64,000 bases of DNA from an uncultured Treponema sp. GTDB taxonomy: Bacteria > Spirochaetota > Spirochaetia > Treponematales > Treponemataceae. Under the pieces are notes generated by a model. The model was given only the letters and a program-made list of their open reading frames with translations, was not told the origin of the DNA and did no database searches. The stretch covers positions 1 to 64,000 of the forward strand of contig CALFIX010000076.1 of the NCBI GenBank assembly GCA_937877515.1, given 5' to 3'. Position 1 is the stretch's first letter; each line of letters starts with the position of its first letter. Of this stretch, positions 1 through 6,963 are shown in pieces. Both the position numbers and the translations under genes were made by a program.

Positions 1-818
1 ATATCTTCGAAAACGAACATTCGCTTTTTGATTTCTTCTGCAAGTTCCGGATCGTCTTCTTCCAAAGTTTCAATAATTGCCTTCTCAGAAGAACGGTCTA
101 CAAGGTTAAGAATCTCAACAATAGAATCAACACCACCAGCTGCCGTGTAGTCTTCACTAGAAAGGGTACTGAGCTTCTTTTCAAGAACACGTTCAACTTC
201 GCGTAAAACATCAGGAGAAGTACGGTCCATAGTTGCCAAACGCTTTGAAACTTCAGGCTGAATTTCTGCCGGAAGATTCTGCAAAATTGTAGCAGCTTTT
301 AAAGGCTCCAGATATGCCAGAATAAGAGCTATTGTCTGAGGATATTCCTGCTGAACAAAGTTTAAAAGATGAGCAGGGTCTGTACGACGAATAAAGTCAA
401 ACGGTCTAACCTGCAGACTACTTGTCAAGCGGTTAATAATATCTATAGCTTTCTGGCTTCCCAATGATTTTTCCAAAAGCTCACGGGCATAATCTATACC
501 ACCTGTAGTGATAAAGTTCTGTGCCTGCATAAGTTCCTGAAATTCTTCCAGAACCTGATCTTTAAAATCTGCATCAATAGTTTCTAAACGTGCAATCTCA
601 AAAGTAAGGGTTTCTACTTCGTCTTCTCGCAAATGCTTCATTATTTCTGAAGAAACATCACTACCTAAAGAAACTAAAAATATAGCAGCCTTCTGCCTGC
701 CAGTTAAACTTTTATAATCTTTTGCTAAACCGCCTTTTTTATGACCACCGCCACCACCGGCCTGTTTAATAGGTTGTTTAATTTGTGATGCTGCTGAGGG
801 TTTTGCTTCGTCTGACAT
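1..818 (-). CDS. fliG: flagellar motor switch protein FliG (C-terminus cut by window edge)
   Basis: FliG is the rotor protein that sits on the FliF MS-ring and carries the torque helix of the flagellar motor. The visible 272 codons start at the ATG ending at 818, three bases after the fliF stop, so translation is coupled to fliF. The product opens with an unusual Gly/Lys-rich linker (about residues 15-30, including GGGGGHKKGG). The FliG N-domain follows (GRQKAAIFLVSLG), then the middle domain with an EYPQTIALILAYL segment, a variant of the EHPQ motif. The reading frame is still open at base 1, so the C-terminal motor domain lies outside the window; full FliG is about 340 residues. Identification is secure from family motifs and position after fliF. 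Confidence 0.95.
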   Translation of the reverse strand, partial: MSDEAKPSAASQIKQPIKQAGGGGGHKKGGLAKDYKSLTGRQKAAIFLVSLGSDVSSEIMKHLREDEVETLTFEIARLETIDADFKDQVLEEFQELMQAQNFITTGGIDYARELLEKSLGSQKAIDIINRLTSSLQVRPFDFIRRTDPAHLLNFVQQEYPQTIALILAYLEPLKAATILQNLPAEIQPEVSKRLATMDRTSPDVLREVERVLEKKLSTLSSEDYTAAGGVDSIVEILNLVDRSSEKAIIETLEEDDPELAEEIKKRMFVFED

Positions 819-821
819 CTC

Positions 822-2528
822 CTATTCCTCCATAAGCCATGTACGGATAAGCATGGCAACATCTTCTGGATGCTCTTTTGCAAGTGCAATAGCATTTTCC
901 TGCAGTTCTGCACGTTTTCTTTCTTCGACAGACATTGTAACTTCCATTCCCTGTTCCTTTGCATCCCAGAGTGCCTGTTCGCGTTCTGCCTGCTGCTTTC
1001 GTAAAAGCTCCTCTTCTCTAAGGCGTCTCTTACGCTCAATTTCACGGCTAATAAGACGGAATGCAACAAATGCAACAAGAACAACCGCGACACCTAAAAG
1101 TATAAACAGAATTGTTTTCTTTGTCTGCTGAGCTTTTATATATGCAAGATCTTCGGCATCATGTTCTGCCTGACGGTCAAAAGGAATATTAGTAACGGTT
1201 ACACTGTCTCCTCTAGATTTATTATACCCGACCGCATTCTGAACAAGTAACTCAACTTTCTTTAATTCTTCTTCACTTATTGGAACATACTCCCTCTTAA
1301 TATGACCTTTTTCTACAATCATATTGCCATTATCATCATTAACCTTATGCCAGGTTCCGTCAATGTTAACACTTACTGTTACGCGGTCTATCTGAGGCTT
1401 GGTTTCCACAACAAGATTTTCTTCATTAAGGGCATTATTTACCTTTACGCTGCTTTCTTTTGACTGCCCCACAACATTACTCATATCTGAATAAACAGGG
1501 GGATTCTGTCCCTCTACACCTGCAGGTCCCTCCGGATTATAACCTGTACCAGTAAAGGTCTTATTTATTTCTTCTTTTGATAGAACCAGGTTATCCCTAA
1601 TTTCACTGTCGTCATAAGGAGTATCAGGATTATCAGGCTTAATAGTTACACCAGTGTAGATTCTTTTTGTAGAAGATTTAGTAGACATATCCATATCAAT
1701 CTTCATATTTGCAATACGAACACGATTTTCACCATAGGTACCTTTTAAAGCCCCAAGAACTTGTGCTGCATATTCTGTTTCTAAGCCAAGAATTATTTTT
1801 TGAGATTTTTCTACGTTTGAAAGCCTGTCAGTTTCTTCCATGCCTTCAAAATCATTTATCTGCTTGTTTGTAACTCCGTTTACAATTGCAACATTATCTT
1901 CCGTTAAGCCTTCTACACTGCGAACAATAAGACGCTGTATTCCCTGGACCTGACGCTTATCATCCAAAACATTGCTGCCACCACGCGGCCAGAGGATAAC
2001 GCTGGCTTCAACAGGTCTTTGAGTGCTTGCAAAAAGACTTTCATCCGGCAAAGTAAGCATAACACTTGCCCTCTGAATTCCATCTAAATCTGTAAGATGC
2101 TGTTCAAGAGCAGTTTCCATGGAACGCTTCCAGTTTACCTTATCATCAAAGTCATTACGGCTCCAGCGGGTTACATCAAACAGACTGTATGCGTCTGCAC
2201 CACTAGGAGCAAGACCTTCTGCAATAAGCTTAGACCTGTACCTTCTTGCAACAGAATCATTTTCTACAGAAATATAACCATCTGCATTAACATAAGCTTT
2301 TACATTGTCCTGATCCAATCTAAAAAGAATGGCTTCCCTTTCATTTTCATCTGTTACAGGAGAATTAAACAAATAAACTGTAGTAGGTTTTGAAGAGACG
2401 ACAGACAGAATTACAATAGCTGCTATAATAACTACAGCAATTCCTATTACAATTCCTTTTTGAATTAGAGTCCACTTGGACCACTTTTCTTTTATGGTTG
2501 AAACAAACTTTTTAAACCATTCGTTCAT
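822..2528 (-). CDS. fliF: flagellar MS-ring protein FliF
   Basis: FliF (568 aa) forms the MS-ring in the inner membrane, the base on which the rod, export gate and C-ring assemble. The first membrane helix is at about residues 24-44 and the second at about 470-493. The periplasmic ring-building YscJ/FliF part lies between them. The cytoplasmic tail is highly charged and ends in HPEDVAMLIRTWLMEE, the FliG-binding C-terminus. Length is typical of the family. The start ATG (2528) has a very strong purine-rich site (GGGAGGGG). It is preceded by its own promoter and two inverted repeats, listed separately, and is separated from fliE by a terminator, so fliF-fliG can be transcribed apart from flgB-flgC-fliE. 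Confidence 0.97.
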   Translation of the reverse strand: MNEWFKKFVSTIKEKWSKWTLIQKGIVIGIAVVIIAAIVILSVVSSKPTTVYLFNSPVTDENEREAILFRLDQDNVKAYVNADGYISVENDSVARRYRSKLIAEGLAPSGADAYSLFDVTRWSRNDFDDKVNWKRSMETALEQHLTDLDGIQRASVMLTLPDESLFASTQRPVEASVILWPRGGSNVLDDKRQVQGIQRLIVRSVEGLTEDNVAIVNGVTNKQINDFEGMEETDRLSNVEKSQKIILGLETEYAAQVLGALKGTYGENRVRIANMKIDMDMSTKSSTKRIYTGVTIKPDNPDTPYDDSEIRDNLVLSKEEINKTFTGTGYNPEGPAGVEGQNPPVYSDMSNVVGQSKESSVKVNNALNEENLVVETKPQIDRVTVSVNIDGTWHKVNDDNGNMIVEKGHIKREYVPISEEELKKVELLVQNAVGYNKSRGDSVTVTNIPFDRQAEHDAEDLAYIKAQQTKKTILFILLGVAVVLVAFVAFRLISREIERKRRLREEELLRKQQAEREQALWDAKEQGMEVTMSVEERKRAELQENAIALAKEHPEDVAMLIRTWLMEE

Positions 2529-2549
2529 CTTCCCCTCCCGTGAACGAAT
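2519..2549 (-). promoter_or_regulatory. inverted repeat enclosing the fliF ribosome binding site
   Basis: Perfect 9-bp arms ATTCGTTCA (2519-2527) and TGAACGAAT (2541-2549) flank a 13-nt loop. In the fliF mRNA the loop presents the GGGAGGGG Shine-Dalgarno, and the 3' arm contains the UG of the start codon plus codons 2-3. This is seen directly; a role in translational control of fliF is inference. Confidence 0.6.
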
Positions 2550-2564
2550 TAAATAAAATACAAA

Positions 2565-2592
2565 TTACACATGTATCCCACCTCATGTGTAA
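2565..2592 (-). promoter_or_regulatory. second inverted repeat in the fliF leader
   Basis: Perfect 9-bp arms TTACACATG (2565-2573) and CATGTGTAA (2584-2592) are separated by 10 nt. The repeat lies between the predicted fliF promoter and the ribosome binding site. It could be an operator or a leader hairpin. It lacks the GC-rich stem and U-tract expected of a terminator. Confidence 0.55.
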
Positions 2593-2624
2593 AAAGCATA
2601 ATCCCAATATGCCTAATTTAAATT

Positions 2625-2653
2625 ATTATAACATATATATATAAATTTGGAAA
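2625..2653 (-). promoter_or_regulatory. sigma70-type promoter for fliF-fliG
   Basis: On the minus strand a TTTCCA -35 (2648-2653) and a perfect TATAAT -10 (2625-2630) are 17 bp apart, with TG one base before the -10 (extended -10). Predicted transcription start is near 2618, giving a leader of about 90 nt that holds the two inverted repeats. Confidence 0.65.
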
Positions 2654-2698
2654 GAAGTTATTTAATTTTTTACACTAATTTTAATGAATAAAACCGCA

Positions 2699-2736
2699 AA
2701 AAAGCCCAAAAATCTTACAAAATTTAGGCTTTTTTT
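2699..2736 (-). terminator. intrinsic terminator after fliE
   Basis: Read on the minus strand just after the fliE stop: AAAAAAGCC pairs with GGCTTTTTT, with an inner A/T-rich extension of the stem, and the structure ends in a T-run. The arms are nearly symmetrical, so it might also stop plus-strand transcription. It sits inside the flagellar cluster, upstream of the fliF promoter. Confidence 0.55.
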
Positions 2737-2742
2737 AGAAAA

Positions 2743-3096
2743 TTAGCGATTTTGAGAAAGTTCTGTCCAGCCATTTACAAGACGACTTATCACGGTTTGT
2801 GCTAAATCTAAACTCATCTGAGCCTTAGCCATTGCAATCGTAACGTCTTGAGGATCAACACTTTCCGGATCAACTAAAACCTGTTCTTCAAGCTTTGCCA
2901 CATTCAGCTGCTGATTATTCATAGCATTTACGGCATCTAAAAGATAGGTTTCAAATGTACTTTTTTTCTTAGGTTCATCATTTGCACCTAATTTTATACT
3001 TTGTTCTAAATTAGATTTTAACTCACCTGCTAAAGGTTTATTTCCTATGTGTGCAGGATGAGTTCTATTCATCTGAAAATCACTTGTTATCTGCAT
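2743..3096 (-). CDS. fliE: flagellar hook-basal body complex protein FliE
   Basis: FliE joins the MS-ring to the proximal rod and is needed for assembly of the export apparatus and rod. The 117-aa product ends in the typical FliE C-terminus, with an AMNNQQLNVAKLEEQ stretch and then QDVTIAMAKAQMSLDLAQTV. A GTG start at 3111 is also open, but the ATG at 3096 has GGGAG spaced correctly before it and gives a normal FliE N-terminus (MQITSDFQMNRTHP), so I chose 3096. The gene follows flgC in the usual order flgB-flgC-fliE and ends at an intrinsic terminator. Confidence 0.92.
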   Translation of the reverse strand: MQITSDFQMNRTHPAHIGNKPLAGELKSNLEQSIKLGANDEPKKKSTFETYLLDAVNAMNNQQLNVAKLEEQVLVDPESVDPQDVTIAMAKAQMSLDLAQTVISRLVNGWTELSQNR

Positions 3097-3124
3097 ATTG
3101 TTCTCCCACACCTATAGTCTAACA

Positions 3125-3586
3125 TTAGCGGCCTATTATGTCCATTGCAGAAGAAAACATTTCTTTACTGCCTTGAATTACAGACGCATTTGCTTCATAA
3201 GCACGGTTAGCACTTATCATGTCTACCATTTCGTTTACAATATTTACATTTGGATATTCTACATAACCTTTATTTGGACCGCTTTTTATAGCATCTGGAT
3301 GCTCCGGGTCGTAAACCATTCTACCCTGAGTCGTATCAGAAACGATTTCTCTTACCCTTACTCCCTTACCAGGTCCATTGTCCATGTCACTATCAATAAA
3401 AGGGAATCTCCATGTCGGATTATCAGAAGCAATCGGCTCTAAGATTACACTTTGCTTTCTGTACACACCGCCGTCTTGAGTACGTGTCGTTGTGGCATTA
3501 GCTATATTATTTGCAATTACATCTGTTCTTAAGCGTTCTGCTGCCATTCCTGTTGATGCAATATTTATGCTGGTAAAAAGTCCCAT
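3125..3586 (-). CDS. flgC: flagellar basal-body rod protein FlgC
   Basis: FlgC (153 aa) is a proximal rod component. It begins with the rod/hook N-terminal motif (MGLFTSINIASTGMAAERLR) followed by DVIANNIANATTT, the ANNIAN signature of flagellar axial proteins. It ends with the conserved C-terminal helix (VDMISANRAYEANASVIQ). Length is typical. It is exported by the flagellar type III system without a cleaved signal peptide. The gap to flgB is 39 bp and to fliE 28 bp, consistent with one operon. A GGGGG-rich site precedes the ATG. Confidence 0.97.
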   Translation of the reverse strand: MGLFTSINIASTGMAAERLRTDVIANNIANATTTRTQDGGVYRKQSVILEPIASDNPTWRFPFIDSDMDNGPGKGVRVREIVSDTTQGRMVYDPEHPDAIKSGPNKGYVEYPNVNIVNEMVDMISANRAYEANASVIQGSKEMFSSAMDIIGR

Positions 3587-3625
3587 TTCATACCCCCTGA
3601 TAATTATAAAAATTACTCAACCCTT

Positions 3626-4051
3626 TTACAGCTTTTGAATTGCAGTCTTTACCTGACTAAACTCAAAACTTGTAAGCTGACTTAAAAGTCTATACTGCAT
3701 CTGAAGCTTTGTAATATTCATGGCTTCTTCTTCTGCGTCTACATTATTACCATTTGCCTTACTGGTTGTTACATAATCTGTAACACGGCGAGGCTCTACA
3801 CTGCGCCAGTCACGCGGAACCTCGCTCTCTAAATGGGAAGGATCCGATGTTTGCATCCTGAACGCAGAGCCCTGGGTATCTCTTGAAATAAAGGCTCTCT
3901 TTAACTCGCTTTCAAAATTTACAGTCTGCTTTTTATAGTTTGGAACTTCACTCATAGAAATATTATTTGCACTGACCTGATATCGTAAAGTTGCAACATC
4001 CAAACCGCGATGTAATAAATCTACTGAATCTACAAAACTATTCATTCCCAT
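3626..4051 (-). CDS. flgB: flagellar basal-body rod protein FlgB
   Basis: FlgB (141 aa) is the most cell-proximal rod protein. The N-terminal motif (GLDVATLRYQVSANNISMSEVPNYKKQTVNFE) is split here by a Met where Ala-Asn often follows. The C-terminal helix ends in LTSFEFSQVKTAIQ. A second ATG two codons in (MNSFVDSV) could also serve as start. The gene begins only 26 bp after the stop of an RND pump gene, and I see no terminator between them. So the flgB-flgC-fliE unit may be reached by transcription from the efflux operon. Confidence 0.95.
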   Translation of the reverse strand: MGMNSFVDSVDLLHRGLDVATLRYQVSANNISMSEVPNYKKQTVNFESELKRAFISRDTQGSAFRMQTSDPSHLESEVPRDWRSVEPRRVTDYVTTSKANGNNVDAEEEAMNITKLQMQYRLLSQLTSFEFSQVKTAIQKL

Positions 4052-4077
4052 AACTTCTTTATCGGTGGTGTAAAAAT

Positions 4078-6963
4078 TTACTTAAGCATTTTCTTTAAAA
4101 GACAAGGCAAAAATACCGTACAAACAACAAGGGAAGATATCAATCCCCACAGCATAAAAAATGACAGCCTATACGACAAACCACCTTCCGCCATAAACAA
4201 AACCGGCAAGGCTCCAACAATACTGGTCAATGAGGAAGAAAATACGGAAGACAAATGTTTTTTCAGTTTTAAAATCGCATTTTTCTCATTATCAGATGCA
4301 ATATAAATTGCATTATTAACAGTAATGCCGGAAAGCAGCACCATACCAATTACATCCCCGGTTTCAAACACACCTCCTGAAATAAACCGTATAAAAACAG
4401 GTAAAAAAAATGAAAGCGGAATAGTAATAAAAACGCAAAATGAAGTCTTAAAGTTTTCAAAAAGGAAAACCAAAAGTAGGTATAAAAATAAGATGGAAAA
4501 TATAAGAGATTTAAATAACGTTATATAAGTTTTAGAAAGATTTTGAATTTTTCTTGAAAAACAGACTGAATAGCCTGAATCAAATGAAAATTCATCAAGA
4601 AAACACTTTACATCACCTGCAAATTTACTGTAACTGTTGCAGTTTGATTCAACAAGCACAGAAGCGACATGCCTAGAATTCAGTCTATAGACAGTACCGA
4701 TTGAATCCTTTTTCTCTATTGAGCCAAGTGCTTCTAACGGAATAAAAGAATTTTCTGAAGGAAGTTTTATACTTTTTAGGCTTTCTGAATTTATTTTATA
4801 CGAATCAGAACGAAGCCTTATGTCCATTTCGTTTTTATCAGTAATCCACTTGTCTACCACAGGACCAAACAAATAACAGCGCAGAAAGCTTTCTGCTTCT
4901 AGACTTGTAAGACCATTTTTTAAAAGCTTCAGTCTATCAGGAATAAAAACAATTTCTTCTGGAGGTCTCTTAAAATTATAAATGACAGACCAGTTCTTTT
5001 TCTGATTAAATGTAGCTTCCGAAAAATCAAAAGCATTCTTTTTACATTTTAATAATTCATCTCCTAAAAAATTTATTGTTATGGATTTAGTATTTTTTTC
5101 TTCGACGGGAATGTACAAAAAGCCTCCGCCTAATAAATTCTCCATTTGCTTCATAGTTTTTGAAACTCTTGAATAATATTTAGCACTTAAAAGAGAGATT
5201 TCAAAATCTGCCCTGCCCTGTGAATAATTAGAAAGAATAAAAGAAATCTCATTTAAATTAAGAAGTTCAGTTTCAAAGTCCCTTAAAATATTACATACGG
5301 CATCTACACTTAAATTACCATCATATTCTACGGAAGCATTTATGACATCATAATTATTTTCCTGAGTAAAGTTCTTCCCAGAAAACAACAGGACTATTCC
5401 AACAGTAATGGTAAGAAAAACAACTAAGATTAAACAGATTTTTTCTTTTTTTACAAACTTTTCTGAAAGAAATAAAAGTTTATTTTCAAATACAGCATGC
5501 ATATTCTTTATAACACATTCATTAAAAACAGAGTTTCCAAAAGATGCTTCATAAATAAAAAAAGGATAAAAGAAAACTGATAAAACAAAAGAAGCGGTAA
5601 CCATAATCCCACATAAAAAGGCAATAACTTTAACTCCCTTAACCAGGTACTCTAAAAAACAAAGTGGTATAAGAACCAAAATTGTTGTGATGGTTGAAGA
5701 AAAAATTGATGGTACTGATTTTTTAACTTTACAAAAAAAATCTAATTCAGAATTAGAAGAGAACGCATTTTCATTAACAACAAACAAGCTATCAGCAGCC
5801 AGCCCCAGCGAAATAGAAAGACCAGAAAGAGTTTCTGAATTCAAACTTATCTTAAACACGGACATAATTCCTAAAGTCCACACAACATTTATAAAAAGGA
5901 AAACCAAATCTAAAAAAACAACTTCTATTTTGTTAAAGAACAAAGGTACGACAATAACTACACAAACAAAGCTTAAAAGCAAGGCAAATGCCATCTTTTT
6001 TATCAGGCTCAAATCTCTATTACCCTCATCTCTTAAAACCTCATATTCTATCTGTAAGTCTTCACATATATTCTTTATTTCCGTCTTACACTCATTACAT
6101 AATTTTATCTTAGAGCCACCTGAAGAAAGAAGAACTCCTAGACTAACGCAGGGACGGCCAGAAAGCAGAACAATTTCTTCTTCATCACGAAAATCTTCTT
6201 TTATACAGGCTAAATCATTTAAATAAGTAAGAGATTTTTCAAAAAACAGAGGGACGTCAGAAAGAGTATTTAAATCTTTTACTCTAGTTGAAAAATTTAT
6301 TAAATTTTTATTTTCTTTACAGCCGGCAGCCGGGAGAACAAAATTTGAATCTTGTATAACAGTTGCAATCTGTAAAGGCGTTTTAGAAGTTTTAAGCAAT
6401 TTTTCATTATTAAAGCTTACATGTATTTCTTTTACAGCCCCTCCGTTTAATACAACGTCTGCAACATCTTCAAAAGCAAGAATTTTAGGTTTTATCATAT
6501 TCTGAACGAGACTTCTTAACTCTTCTAGCTTATATTCGTCAGTACACGGAAAGGCAACCTCAAAACACGGTCTAGAGTCTGAGGAAGTATTATAGAAGCG
6601 CGGACGCTGAACGTCAGATGGAAAAGACTCATAGACAGAATCAACTGCACTTCTTAAGCTTAAATAAGTTTTTGTTTTATCGACAGAGCTTTCAAAATAA
6701 ATGGAAGTTGTAGACTTATTCTTTTGGATACATGAAAAAATTTCTAAAACATTAGAAAGTTTTCTAAGCTCATTTTCTAAAGGTATGGTTATAAGCTCTT
6801 CTATTTTTTGTTCATCAGAACCATAATATTCTATTTCGACGGAACAAACATACTCTAAACTGCCAGACTCCTTAAAAGATAAATGAAAGGCAGAAAATAA
6901 AAACACAACTGTAAAAGCAGATAGAATAAATAATGCTGTAAGTCTTTCTTTTCTTAAATTCAA
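4078..6963 (-). CDS. divergent RND-family transporter, second of a tandem pair
   Basis: A 961-aa inner-membrane protein with RND architecture: N-terminal membrane helix, a porter region opening with IEYYGSDEQKIEELITIPLE, a helix block at about 325-480, a second porter region, and a C-terminal helix block. TM4 carries GLAADSLFVVNEN with a single acidic residue (D391), as in some RND subfamilies with one Asp. TM10 reads GITVNNAIYIASDN without the AcrB-type lysine. It is shorter than classical RND pumps (about 1030 aa) and highly divergent. The start is TTG at 6963 with GAGAGG six bases upstream, overlapping the stop of the first pump (TTGA), so the two are translationally coupled. A heteromeric pump in the style of MdtB/MdtC is possible. 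Substrate unknown. Confidence 0.8.
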   Translation of the reverse strand: MNLRKERLTALFILSAFTVVFLFSAFHLSFKESGSLEYVCSVEIEYYGSDEQKIEELITIPLENELRKLSNVLEIFSCIQKNKSTTSIYFESSVDKTKTYLSLRSAVDSVYESFPSDVQRPRFYNTSSDSRPCFEVAFPCTDEYKLEELRSLVQNMIKPKILAFEDVADVVLNGGAVKEIHVSFNNEKLLKTSKTPLQIATVIQDSNFVLPAAGCKENKNLINFSTRVKDLNTLSDVPLFFEKSLTYLNDLACIKEDFRDEEEIVLLSGRPCVSLGVLLSSGGSKIKLCNECKTEIKNICEDLQIEYEVLRDEGNRDLSLIKKMAFALLLSFVCVVIVVPLFFNKIEVVFLDLVFLFINVVWTLGIMSVFKISLNSETLSGLSISLGLAADSLFVVNENAFSSNSELDFFCKVKKSVPSIFSSTITTILVLIPLCFLEYLVKGVKVIAFLCGIMVTASFVLSVFFYPFFIYEASFGNSVFNECVIKNMHAVFENKLLFLSEKFVKKEKICLILVVFLTITVGIVLLFSGKNFTQENNYDVINASVEYDGNLSVDAVCNILRDFETELLNLNEISFILSNYSQGRADFEISLLSAKYYSRVSKTMKQMENLLGGGFLYIPVEEKNTKSITINFLGDELLKCKKNAFDFSEATFNQKKNWSVIYNFKRPPEEIVFIPDRLKLLKNGLTSLEAESFLRCYLFGPVVDKWITDKNEMDIRLRSDSYKINSESLKSIKLPSENSFIPLEALGSIEKKDSIGTVYRLNSRHVASVLVESNCNSYSKFAGDVKCFLDEFSFDSGYSVCFSRKIQNLSKTYITLFKSLIFSILFLYLLLVFLFENFKTSFCVFITIPLSFFLPVFIRFISGGVFETGDVIGMVLLSGITVNNAIYIASDNEKNAILKLKKHLSSVFSSSLTSIVGALPVLFMAEGGLSYRLSFFMLWGLISSLVVCTVFLPCLLKKMLK

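Noticed and set aside
2565..2592. fliF-leader inverted repeat as a terminator
   Set aside because: The stem is A/T-rich and no T-tract follows in either direction.
4049..4085. Sigma28-like CCGATAA (minus strand 4059-4065) just before flgB
   Set aside because: The -10-like match is good, but the matching -35 is only TAAG at short spacing, and the box ends 7 bases before the ATG, so it overlaps the ribosome binding site. Probably chance.
5687..6226. Plus-strand open frame of 179 codons inside the second RND gene
   Set aside because: Antisense to a gene with clear family motifs. Composition is Lys/Ser/Thr-rich as expected for a shadow frame in AT-rich DNA, with no ribosome binding site or domain.
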